From contig CANRQD010000112.1 in the NCBI GenBank assembly GCA_947632685.1, positions 1 to 7,045 on the forward strand: a DNA stretch of 7,045 nt, read 5' to 3'. The notes under the pieces were generated by a model. That model saw nothing but the letters and a program-made list of their open reading frames with translations, searched no databases and was not told where the DNA came from. Shown here one piece after another: positions 1 to 6,061 of this stretch. A program made the position numbers and the translations under genes. The DNA is from an uncultured Bacilli bacterium (lineage in GTDB: Bacteria; Bacillota_I; Bacilli_A; RF39; UBA660). Position 1 is the stretch's first letter. The number at the start of each line of letters is the position of its first letter.

Positions 1-629
1 ATGTATTGCTAATCTTATTTTATCAACCTCTTTCAAGTCATCAATATTATCAATTTAGAAATCCAACAGAGTATGGTGCTCCTAAACCAAATAGTGCTAC
101 TTTTACTGCAACAGGTGCTGCCGGAATACTATTATCAAAAGATAAAAGTGAAATAAAAGTCGAATCAGGTACTATTGGAAAAATTTTTGACTATAGTCAA
201 AATGATCCAAATAATATGGGTGCAGTTATGTCAGGAGCAGCAGCTTATACAATTGCAAAACATCTAAAGGATACAAAAAGGAATCCAGAATACTATGATT
301 TAATTTTAACTGGAGATTTAGGTAGATATGGAAAGAAAATATTAACTGAATTTTTAAAAGAAGAATATAAAATAGATATTTCTAAAAACTATAATGATTG
401 TGGAACAATGCTATATGATTTAGATGAACAAGAAGAAGTACAAGCAGGTGGTAGTGGTCCAGTATGTAGTGCATTAGTAAATTATGGACTAATAATGAAT
501 AAGTTAAGACATAAAGAAATTAAAAAGGTTCTTTTAGTAGCAACAGGTGCTTTATTTTCACCAACTACAGTATTTCAAGGTCAAAATATTTTATCAATTG
601 CACATGCAATAAGTTTGGAGGTAGTATAA
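1..629 (+). CDS. spoVAD: Stage V sporulation protein AD (SpoVAD), 3' part, truncated by the window edge
   Basis: This is the C-terminal part, about 208 residues, of SpoVAD; the family is usually about 335-340 residues, so the first third lies before the window. The frame is open from base 3, and the TTG at position 6 is an internal Leu codon, not a start. SpoVAD has a thiolase-like fold without thiolase activity. It binds dipicolinic acid (DPA) at the outer face of the inner spore membrane as part of the SpoVA channel. Family hallmarks visible here are FRNPTEYGAPKP (encoded at about 55-90), a TGDLGRYG segment, GGSGPVCSALVNYG, and the closing VATGALFSP followed by IAHA. The stop codon TAA overlaps the ATG of spoVAE by one base (TAATG), so the two genes are translationally coupled. 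spoVAC presumably lies just upstream, as in other spoVA operons, but it is not in view. Expression would normally be forespore-specific (sigma G); the promoter is outside the window. Confidence 0.95.
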   Translation, partial: VLLILFYQPLSSHQYYQFRNPTEYGAPKPNSATFTATGAAGILLSKDKSEIKVESGTIGKIFDYSQNDPNNMGAVMSGAAAYTIAKHLKDTKRNPEYYDLILTGDLGRYGKKILTEFLKEEYKIDISKNYNDCGTMLYDLDEQEEVQAGGSGPVCSALVNYGLIMNKLRHKEIKKVLLVATGALFSPTTVFQGQNILSIAHAISLEVV

Positions 630-979
630 TGTTATTAATAAATTCATTTCTATTTTGTGGAATAGTATGTCTAATTTCACAAATAATTTTGGATAATACA
701 AAATTAACTCCAGGACATATTACAAGTATATTAGTTATAATTGGAGCTTTTCTAGATACATTTAGTCTATATGATAGAATAATTGTCTATGTTGGAGGAG
801 GAGCATTAGTTCCAATTACAAGTTTTGGTCATTCATTAATACATGGAGCTTTAACAAAAGCAAATAGTCTAGGTATAATGGGAATACTTACAGGAATGTT
901 TGATTTAACAGCTGCAGGTATAACATCTGCTATTATAATATCTTTTGTACTAGCATTAATATTTAAACCAAAAAATTAG
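616..979 (+). CDS. spoVAE: Stage V sporulation protein AE (SpoVAE/SpoVAEB family)
   Basis: The coding sequence runs 629-979; the ribosome binding site GGAGG (617-621) lies inside the end of spoVAD. The product is a 116-residue integral membrane protein, the usual size for the SpoVAEB family. It has four or so hydrophobic segments (about residues 3-22, 31-50, 53-70 and 90-113). Family-typical stretches are the N-terminal LDNTKLTPGHI, the glycine-rich VGGGALVPITSFGHSL, the LGIMGILTGMFDLTAAG segment, and the closing ALIFKPKN. It is one of the small membrane subunits, with SpoVAC, thought to form the channel that takes DPA into the developing forespore and releases it at germination. It is the last gene of the spoVA operon here and is closed directly by a terminator. 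The name spoVAEb would be equally valid. A separate spoVAEa was not seen in the window. Confidence 0.93.
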
Positions 980-1001
980 AAACTGTATAGTTTCTATTTT
1001 T
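978..1001. terminator. Bidirectional terminator between spoVAE and the RNHCP gene
   Basis: The arms AGAAACT (978-984) and AGTTTCT (989-995) pair perfectly around a GTAT loop. A T-tract follows on the plus strand (997-1001). On the minus strand, after the same hairpin, the run opposite 969-975 reads as Ts. The palindrome overlaps the stop codons of both convergent genes (TAG at 977-979 plus, TAG at 996-994 minus), so it probably ends transcription from both sides. The stem is only 7 bp, but the T-tracts on both sides support the call. Confidence 0.75.
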
Positions 1002-1296
1002 GTACTGATAAAGTTATTAAAACATTTATATTATCATCTTTAGCCATAATATTTTTATGCTCTTTACCACATTTTTCACATTTATATATAATTTTAAATG
1101 TATCTTTAAATTTCTCTACCCCAATAGGTTTTAATAATCCACGACATTTATTACTTCTATCACCAGGATTATTATCTACATGCTTAGAATATAAGCAGTT
1201 TGGACAATGATCACGACACGAATAACCTAATCTATCAACATGAAAACCACAGTTATCACAAACAAACGCTTCATCTAATTCATTAAAAACTTTCAT
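994..1296 (-). CDS. RNHCP domain-containing small zinc-ribbon protein
   Basis: The product is 100 residues with many paired Cys and His, like a double zinc ribbon: C13-x2-C16, C27, H30-C31-x2-C34, H39, C51 and C73-x2-C76 (then H80). The segment RDHCPNCLYSKHVD followed by PGDR matches the RNHCP family, named after its Arg-Asn-His-Cys-Pro motif; here Asn is replaced by Asp. The biochemical role of this family is not known to me. Metal binding is inferred from the Cys/His spacing. The start is set at the ATG at 1296, not the in-frame ATG 12 bases upstream (1308). The ribosome binding site GAGGTG (1306-1301) overlaps the upstream ATG, and the predicted transcript would start at about that point. 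The gene runs convergent to spoVAE and divergent from the WXG100 operon, with its own promoter, so it appears to be an independent single-gene unit. Confidence 0.85.
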   Translation of the reverse strand: MKVFNELDEAFVCDNCGFHVDRLGYSCRDHCPNCLYSKHVDNNPGDRSNKCRGLLKPIGVEKFKDTFKIIYKCEKCGKEHKNIMAKDDNINVLITLSVQK

Positions 1297-1313
1297 ACTA
1301 CACCTCATAGATA

Positions 1314-1342
1314 ATTATAACAGAAAATTAGGTGTAAATAAA
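1314..1342 (-). promoter_or_regulatory. Extended -10 promoter of the RNHCP gene
   Basis: On the minus strand TGTTATAAT (1322-1314) is a perfect extended -10 element (TGn plus TATAAT). A weak -35 TTTATT (1342-1337) lies 17 bases upstream. The expected RNA start near 1307 leaves only about 10 bases before the ATG, just enough to include the GAGGTG ribosome binding site. Confidence 0.65.
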
Positions 1343-1361
1343 CTTTACATAAAAATGTAAA
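1333..1361. repeat. Three TGTAAA/TTTACA half-sites, possible operator
   Basis: TGTAAA (1333-1338), TTTACA (1344-1349) and TGTAAA (1356-1361) alternate in orientation, with 5 and 6 bases between them. The last two extend to a perfect 7-bp inverted repeat, TTTACAT-AAAA-ATGTAAA. The cluster sits between the divergent promoters of the RNHCP gene and the WXG100 operon and overlaps the upstream part of the former. A regulator binding site is inferred from symmetry and position only. In such AT-rich DNA, chance repeats are a real alternative. Confidence 0.35.
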
Positions 1362-1376
1362 ATTAATTTTATTATA

Positions 1377-1405
1377 TTGATAAAATAAGGATTAAATAGT
1401 ATGAT
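1377..1405 (+). promoter_or_regulatory. Housekeeping-type promoter of the WXG100 operon
   Basis: The -35 TTGATA (1377-1382) and -10 TATGAT (1400-1405) are each one base from the sigma A consensus and are separated by exactly 17 bases. RNA would start near 1412, giving an untranslated leader of about 54 bases before the first WXG100 gene. This is the only well-formed promoter seen upstream of the four-gene unit. Nothing in it suggests a sporulation sigma factor. Confidence 0.7.
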
Positions 1406-1452
1406 AAAAATATAAGAATAGAAAAGGTTGAAGGGTATTCTTATTATAATAT

Positions 1453-1759
1453 AGGAGGTGAAATTATGAGTCAAAAAACTTATGGAATGAATCCTGAAGA
1501 AGTAAAAAGTGAAGGAAATCAATTAGTAAGAAATGCAGGAGACTTTTCAAGTGAATTAACAAAATTAATAAAATTTAATAATTCATTAGAAGAAATTTGG
1601 AAAGGTAGTGGTTCAGAATCTTATTTTTCTAAATGGAATGAAAAGAAGGAGAGCATTACTAAATTACAAAAATGGTTAGAAGGATTTGCTAATGCTACTG
1701 TTAAAACTGCAAATGATGCAGCAAAAACTGATAGTGATGTAGCTGGAATGATGAAATAA
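1453..1759 (+). CDS. WXG100 family protein 1 (ESAT-6/EsxA-like)
   Basis: The coding sequence starts at ATG 1466, preceded by a strong AGGAGGTG ribosome binding site (1453-1460). The product is 97 residues with no signal peptide or membrane segment. It is predicted to be two helices joined by a turn, with the WXG motif (W45-K46-G47, in EIWKGSGSESYF) mid-protein, as in the family. Conserved aromatic positions follow (Y53, F54, W57), and W70 lies in the second helix. WXG100 proteins are exported by, or act as partners for, type VII secretion substrates, usually as helical-hairpin dimers. The C-terminal tail lacks a clear YxxxD/E export signal. The next gene is a second WXG100 member 16 bases downstream, so the two may form a heterodimer. 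They could be secreted or could be dedicated chaperones for the large downstream protein; the sequence does not decide. Confidence 0.88.
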
Positions 1760-1760
1760 T

Positions 1761-2063
1761 AGGAGGTGTTGATTGATGAAGCAAGAATTAAATTATGAAG
1801 AGGCTAAATCATTAGCTTCAAATATTCAAAGAAGTTCAAATACGATTAATGATATTTTAAATAGATCAGATTCTACAGTTAAAACGATTCAAGCAAATTG
1901 GCAAGGTGTATCAGCTGATTATGCAATAGATGACTGGAATAAATGGAAAAAAGATTTTGAAGAATATTATCAAATGTTAGTTCAAAATGTTAAGAATATT
2001 GAACAAGCATGTAATGATTTTGCAGAAACAGAAGCTAGAATGCAACAAAATTATCAACAATAA
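1761..2063 (+). CDS. WXG100 family protein 2
   Basis: The coding sequence is set at ATG 1776-2063, 95 residues. An in-frame TTG at 1773 would add one residue. The AGGAGGTG site (1761-1768) leaves 7 bases before the ATG but only 4 before the TTG, so the ATG is preferred. The protein is all-helical in appearance with a WXG turn (W42-Q43-G44 in QANWQGVSADY) and then W54, W57 and Y64/Y65 in the second helix. It has no signal peptide or membrane segment. It is clearly different in sequence from WXG100 protein 1, as expected for the two halves of a heterodimer such as EsxA/EsxB or the paired Lap targeting factors of LXG toxins. A single Cys (C79) and a Gln/Asn-rich end are present. No convincing YxxxD/E signal is seen. 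Two hairpins follow directly, which may set its level relative to the large gene downstream. Confidence 0.88.
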
Positions 2064-2068
2064 ATATA

Positions 2069-2095
2069 AAATATATTGCAAATTGCAATATATTT
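2069..2095 (+). repeat. Perfect 12-bp hairpin after the WXG100 pair
   Basis: AAATATATTGCA (2069-2080) and TGCAATATATTT (2084-2095) are exact complements around AAT, six bases after the second WXG100 stop codon. No T-run follows, so it is not a canonical terminator. A role as a 3'-end stabiliser or processing site for the upstream mRNA is inferred. Confidence 0.65.
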
Positions 2096-2126
2096 CAAAT
2101 GAAAAGAATTTTCTTTTCACTTGAAA
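2093..2126 (+). repeat. Second hairpin, 15-16 bp with one mismatch, before the large gene
   Basis: TTTCAAATGAAAAGAA (2093-2108) pairs with TTCTTTTCACTTGAAA (2111-2126) except for one A·C mismatch. It shares three bases (2093-2095) with the preceding hairpin. It ends about 10 bases before the AAAGGAAG ribosome binding site of the large gene (about 2137-2143). The T-rich stretch lies in the stem rather than after it, so an attenuator or RNA processing site fits better than a full terminator. Confidence 0.65.
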
Positions 2127-2151
2127 TATGTTGTAGAAAGGAAGATTAAAA

Positions 2152-4791
2152 ATGGGAGAGAAATCATATGATTTAAAAACATTAAAAAAATCTTTTGATG
2201 AAAAAATTGGAAATGCTACATATGCTAGCTTGATTAGGGCAGAATGTTATTATAATATAAATGGTAAGGAAAATTTTGCTAATAGATCAAATTCAGTATT
2301 GTATTTATCAAAAAATAAGGAACCAATAAATTGTGCTATACTTGCAAATGATATAAATTCATCAAATTATAAATTTAGTATAGGATTAAAAAAAATATAT
2401 CCACAATTAATTGAAGCTACTTCTAATATAAGTATTAATAAAAAAGTATACGCAAAAACAATAAATGATACATTAGGAAAAATTTTAGGCGGTACAGAAG
2501 AAATTAGTAATTCTAATGGAGATTATGTTACTACCATCAACTATAAAAAGAAAAATGTTATATTTGGAATATTAAATGATTTAAAAGAAAAACTAAATCA
2601 AATAGATGTTAAAACAAAAAAAAGTAATATTGAAAATGAAATAAAATCTCCTACTATATTTTTGAAAGTTGATCAAGAAGGATATTGGGATAGTTTTGGA
2701 GCAGCTGCATCATCTAGGCGTGACTATCATCAATTGTCTAATAAACAGCAGGAAATGGAATTTTCAGGATTTTTTAATGGCTCAAAGGTTATTTTTCCAG
2801 GAAAATCAGATTTTCTTGAATATGTATCAAGTTATAAAGAAGAATATGTAGTGTATGATAGCAATAAATTAATAAATAAACAATTACAAGATATACTTGA
2901 AAATATATTACCAAAAGTGGGAGAAATAGTAAAAGATGCACTAAATCAGATAGAAGAAATCAAACAAGATATAGAAAAAATTTATGAAAAATATGAAGAA
3001 TTAGAAAAAAAAGAAATAAAAAAATATAAGGAAAATTTAAATAAATCTATAATAAATAAAGATAAAAATAAAATTCAAAAATATATTGATAAATTAAAAA
3101 ATAAAAATGTTAGTAAAAAGAAAATAAAAAAATTAGTAAAAAAATATGCAGATGATGCTAAGTTAATAGTTACATTTAAAGCTAACTCATTATCAATATT
3201 AACTATAAAAAATAAAAATAAAAAATCATCACAAGCAGATAATCAAGATGATATCAATCCTGTAATTGCAACTGGTGCAGAAGTGGTAGCAACAAAATCC
3301 AAAAAGAAAAAATCAAAAGATAAAAATAAAAATGATAAAAAATCAAATAGTACTAAAAACACAAAATCTAAAAAGTTAAAAAATAAAATTGCATCTGCAA
3401 CAGCAATTGCAATAAGCAACAAAGAAATGAAAAAAATATCCGCTACTGTTGATGAAATTAGAAAGGGTGCTACTAACGAAATAGAACAAGAAGGAATTAA
3501 TTATACTAATAACGTTTCTAAAATTAATAATGATAGGGATGTAGCAATTGCCAATGCAGAAGCTGCTAGAGATAATGAAATTTCTGAATTATATCAAGAA
3601 GCAACTGAAAAAATTAATAGTATAGATGCTTCTGATAGTAACGCATCAGAACAAATTGCTAATATAAAACAAGAGTTAGAAGAAAAAATAAATGCAGTGA
3701 AGGAAAATGCTTCAACGAAAATTGAAGAAATAAAAAATGAAGCAATTAAAAAGGTTGAAACAGCAAAAAATGAATATGAAACTAAAGTAAATGATATTAA
3801 GACTTCTTCTGAAAAAGAAATAGCAAAGATACAAAATGAAGGCCTTGATGCTAAAACAGAATTGACTGATAAATTAACAGATTCAGCTAGTAAAGAACCT
3901 ACTAATGAAGATATTGATTCTTCTCCTTTAGATGATGCAAATAATAATAAAACAGAGGCTGAAACTAATTTATCTGATAGTCAATCTAGTTATGCAAGTA
4001 CTTTAACAGAAAAAGAACAAGAAATAGCTAGTAGTTCTAATTCAGGTTCAACAGAAAATGATAATACTAATCAAGAACCATCAAATCCAAATGTAGATAA
4101 TCCACCACAAGAAAATGATCAACCAAATACATCTACTGAAGAAAATAAACAACCTAATAATACTGAAACTGGACAATCATATCCACAAAACAGTAATAGT
4201 AGTAGTAATAGTAATAGTAATGTTAATAGTAATAATACTAATAATAATGCAAATACTTATAGTAGCAATAATGATACGGAAACTGTTGAAACAAGCAGTG
4301 AAGATATTGTAGAAACACCTGCCGTCCCAGATGATGAGGATTCAGATAGTATTATACCAAGTAATCCAAATGATGAAGAAGAAATGGATTATTCAGATGA
4401 TAGTGCTTCAGAAATTACTGAACCAACAAAATCTAAAAGTGGTCCAAATATTGCTATTCCTATAGGTTTAGGAATAGGAGCAGCAGGAGCTGCAACAGTT
4501 GCAGGTATAAGGTATGCTAAGAATAGAAAACAAACTGAAGATATAGATGAATCATATGATGACGAGGATAATAATACAGATGATTATACTTCAGAAGAAG
4601 ATGATAGTGAATATATGAAAGATGATTATTTAGGACCAGCTGGTAGTATGTATACTGAAACAGACCTTCCAGAAGATTCAGAACAATCAGATATTCCAGA
4701 TGATACAGTATATAATAATGTTGATCATTTAGAAGAAGAATTAGATGACGATACTTTCCCAGATGATGAAGTATTAAATGGATTAGAATAA
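2152..4791 (+). CDS. Large coiled-coil protein with one C-terminal membrane segment and an acidic tail; family not recognised
   Basis: I do not recognise this 879-residue protein. There is no N-terminal signal peptide. Residues 1-235 look globular, with mixed helix and strand and the only Trp (W179, in EGYWDSFGAAASS). Residues 240-300 form a Glu/Lys-rich coiled coil. Residues 300-415 are very Lys-rich. Residues 425-575 are a second long coiled coil (EEIKNEA/KKVETAKNEYE type). Residues 575-760 are a disordered Ser/Asn/Glu/Asp linker with a Ser-Asn run at 681-699. One Gly/Ala-rich membrane segment lies at about 766-787, followed by YAKNRK. Residues 794-879 are an acidic tail. The basic residues after the membrane segment suggest the tail is cytoplasmic (positive-inside rule). 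It occupies the slot of the large LXG toxin in type VII effector operons, between WXG100 genes and DUF4176, but no LXG or toxin domain is visible. A membrane-anchored type VII substrate or machine accessory is an inference. Confidence 0.6.
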   Translation: MGEKSYDLKTLKKSFDEKIGNATYASLIRAECYYNINGKENFANRSNSVLYLSKNKEPINCAILANDINSSNYKFSIGLKKIYPQLIEATSNISINKKVYAKTINDTLGKILGGTEEISNSNGDYVTTINYKKKNVIFGILNDLKEKLNQIDVKTKKSNIENEIKSPTIFLKVDQEGYWDSFGAAASSRRDYHQLSNKQQEMEFSGFFNGSKVIFPGKSDFLEYVSSYKEEYVVYDSNKLINKQLQDILENILPKVGEIVKDALNQIEEIKQDIEKIYEKYEELEKKEIKKYKENLNKSIINKDKNKIQKYIDKLKNKNVSKKKIKKLVKKYADDAKLIVTFKANSLSILTIKNKNKKSSQADNQDDINPVIATGAEVVATKSKKKKSKDKNKNDKKSNSTKNTKSKKLKNKIASATAIAISNKEMKKISATVDEIRKGATNEIEQEGINYTNNVSKINNDRDVAIANAEAARDNEISELYQEATEKINSIDASDSNASEQIANIKQELEEKINAVKENASTKIEEIKNEAIKKVETAKNEYETKVNDIKTSSEKEIAKIQNEGLDAKTELTDKLTDSASKEPTNEDIDSSPLDDANNNKTEAETNLSDSQSSYASTLTEKEQEIASSSNSGSTENDNTNQEPSNPNVDNPPQENDQPNTSTEENKQPNNTETGQSYPQNSNSSSNSNSNVNSNNTNNNANTYSSNNDTETVETSSEDIVETPAVPDDEDSDSIIPSNPNDEEEMDYSDDSASEITEPTKSKSGPNIAIPIGLGIGAAGAATVAGIRYAKNRKQTEDIDESYDDEDNNTDDYTSEEDDSEYMKDDYLGPAGSMYTETDLPEDSEQSDIPDDTVYNNVDHLEEELDDDTFPDDEVLNGLE
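4192..4248 (+). repeat. Trinucleotide AGT/AAT tract encoding a Ser-Asn run
   Basis: The tract is almost entirely AGT and AAT codons, giving Ser-Asn alternation (residues 681-699) in the linker of the large protein. Because the unit is three bases, slippage would change linker length without breaking the frame. Confidence 0.7.
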
Positions 4792-4793
4792 AA

Positions 4794-5256
4794 GGGAGGA
4801 TTAATAATGGAAAATAATGAAAAATATTTACCAATAGGTAGTGTAGTTTTATTAAAAGGTGGAACTAAAAAAGCTATGATAACAGGATTTTGTTCAGTAG
4901 CAGAAGAGGATACGACAAAAATGTATGATTATACAGGTTGTATATATCCTGAAGGATTTCTAGATTTTGATCAAATATGTTTATTTAATCATGATCAAAT
5001 AGAAAACGTTTATCATGTAGGTTATATAGATGAAGAAGAAAAAAGTTTTAAAAAAGAACTAATAGAAATAGCAAATAAATTTGAATCAGGTGAAGAAAAT
5101 ACAACAACTTTCTTTAATGACTATACCTCAGAAGAAGATGATGACGATGAAGAAGATACTGAAGATGATGAAGATAATACTGAAATATCAAATGATGAAG
5201 ATATAGAATTAACAGATATAAAAAGAGATACTATTGATAATCTAGAATACTTATAG
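4794..5256 (+). CDS. DUF4176 domain protein with an acidic C-terminal extension
   Basis: The coding sequence starts at ATG 4807, six bases after GGGAGGA (4794-4800) and 15 bases after the large gene's stop, so the two are co-transcribed. The product is 149 residues. Residues 7-81 carry the DUF4176 pattern: LPIGSVVLLKGGTKKAMITG, then YDYTGCIYPEG, FNHDQIENVYHVGY and the Glu-rich DEEEKSF. DUF4176 proteins are small cytosolic partners encoded beside type VII (LXG) effectors and are thought to help target them for export; I recall this from work on Streptococcus LXG toxins. Residues 104-134 are an acidic extension that includes DYTSEEDD (105-112). The same eight residues occur in the acidic tail of the large protein (811-818). 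The protein ends with a short mixed-charge segment, and the terminator hairpin overlaps its last four codons. The domain call is firm; the function is inference. Confidence 0.85.
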
Positions 5257-5274
5257 AAATCTATAAGTATTTTT
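5246..5274 (+). terminator. Intrinsic terminator of the WXG100/DUF4176 operon
   Basis: AATACTTATAGA (5246-5257) and TCTATAAGTATT (5260-5271) pair perfectly over 12 bp. The arm is followed by a T-rich stretch (5270-5274, then ATTTAT). The left arm lies inside the final codons and stop of the DUF4176 gene, so transcription ends immediately after translation. Confidence 0.85.
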
Positions 5275-5290
5275 ATTTATATATGTTTTC

Positions 5291-5319
5291 TTTAAGTTTA
5301 GAGGTATATATGTTATAAT
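5291..5319 (+). promoter_or_regulatory. Extended -10 promoter of scpAB
   Basis: TGTTATAAT (5311-5319) is a perfect extended -10. A poor -35 TTTAAG (5291-5296) lies 17 bases upstream. RNA would start near 5326, about 19 bases before the scpA start codon. A second TATAAT at 5323-5328 is too close to the ribosome binding site to serve. Confidence 0.65.
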
Positions 5320-5344
5320 ATATATAATAAAGGAAGTGATAAAT

Positions 5345-6061
5345 TTGGAATTAGATTTAAAAATAAATGAATTTGAAGGACCATTAGATTTATTACTTCA
5401 TCTTATAAAAGAAAGTAAAATGGATATATTCGATATTAAAATAGAAGAAATAACGGAACAATATTTAAAATATATCGAGCAGCAAGAAAAAATGAACTTA
5501 GAAATAGATAGTGAATATTTAGTATTGGCATCAGAATTAATAGAAATAAAATCAAAAATGTTATTACCAAATGAAAAAATTGAGGATGATGAAATAGAAG
5601 AAGATCCTAGAGAAGAACTAATTAATAGATTATTAGAATATGAATCATATAAAGAAATAACAAAGACATTAAAAGAAAAAGAAGAGTTAAGACATGAAAT
5701 ATATACTAAGGCTCCAAGTAATATACAAGATTATATAGAAGAAAATACAGAAATAAAAAGTGATATAACGTTAGATGATTTAGTTGATGCTTTTCAAAAA
5801 TTTTTGGAAAGAAAAAAAGAAAATAGACCATTATCTACAAAAGTTACAGAAAAAGAAATTACAGTATCATCTCGTAGACATGATATAAGTCTTATTTTAA
5901 AAAGAAAAAAGAAAATATCATTTTTTGATTTATTTACTGTATTTACAAAAGAATATATTGTAGCAACTTTTTTGGCAGTATTAGAAATGGCTAAAAATAA
6001 GGAGCTTATAATAACTCAAAATGAAGCATTTGATGATATAACTTGTGAGGTGAGAGAATGA
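5345..6061 (+). CDS. scpA: Segregation and condensation protein A (ScpA)
   Basis: ScpA is the kleisin subunit of the SMC-ScpAB condensin, which compacts newly replicated origins and helps chromosome segregation. The product is 238 residues, normal for the family. The N-terminal domain has the hallmark FEGPLDLLLHLI (residues 10-21), which leads into the helices that contact the SMC neck. The acidic middle (about 78-100) precedes the ScpB-binding segment. The C-terminal winged helix (about 165-238), with VATFLAVLEMAKNKELI, caps the SMC head. The start is set at TTG 5345: the AGGAAG site (5331-5336) is 8 bases upstream of it. The alternative GTG at 5336 overlaps that site and has no usable one of its own. 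The TTG start also gives the usual short N-terminal lead-in to the motif. The stop overlaps the scpB start (ATGA), indicating translational coupling. Confidence 0.95.
   Translation: MELDLKINEFEGPLDLLLHLIKESKMDIFDIKIEEITEQYLKYIEQQEKMNLEIDSEYLVLASELIEIKSKMLLPNEKIEDDEIEEDPREELINRLLEYESYKEITKTLKEKEELRHEIYTKAPSNIQDYIEENTEIKSDITLDDLVDAFQKFLERKKENRPLSTKVTEKEITVSSRRHDISLILKRKKKISFFDLFTVFTKEYIVATFLAVLEMAKNKELIITQNEAFDDITCEVRE

Noticed and set aside
1445..1450. TATAAT close to the first WXG100 gene
   Set aside because: An RNA start about 7 bases downstream would fall inside the AGGAGGTG site, and there is no -35 at proper spacing; TTGATA-N17-TATGAT at 1377-1405 fits better.
1328..1522. Minus-strand 64-residue open frame
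   Set aside because: It overlaps the promoter region and the start of a well-supported WXG100 gene, and its composition (Ile/Phe/Tyr) is what antisense AT-rich DNA gives.
2669..2851. Plus-strand 60-residue open frame inside the large gene
   Set aside because: It is an out-of-frame shadow of the 879-residue gene with no separate support.
2152..2870. LXG or EssB-like domain at the N-terminus of the large protein
   Set aside because: The long helical LXG pattern is not seen, and EssB has its membrane segment mid-protein; I could not match this region to either by eye.
4115..4312. Plus-strand 65-residue open frame inside the large gene
   Set aside because: Its Ile/Val-rich sequence is the AGT/AAT repeat read in another frame.
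4430..4530. Sortase-type cell-wall anchor in the large protein
   Set aside because: The Gly/Ala membrane segment with basic residues after it resembles an anchor, but no LPXTG-like motif precedes it and an 85-residue tail follows.
4517..4834. Minus-strand 105-residue open frame
   Set aside because: It is the antisense of the GAT/GAA-rich acidic tail, which yields Leu/Ile/His-rich nonsense, and no ribosome binding site was seen.
5336..5338. GTG as the scpA start codon
   Set aside because: It overlaps the AGGAAG ribosome binding site that serves the TTG at 5345 and has no site of its own at proper distance.
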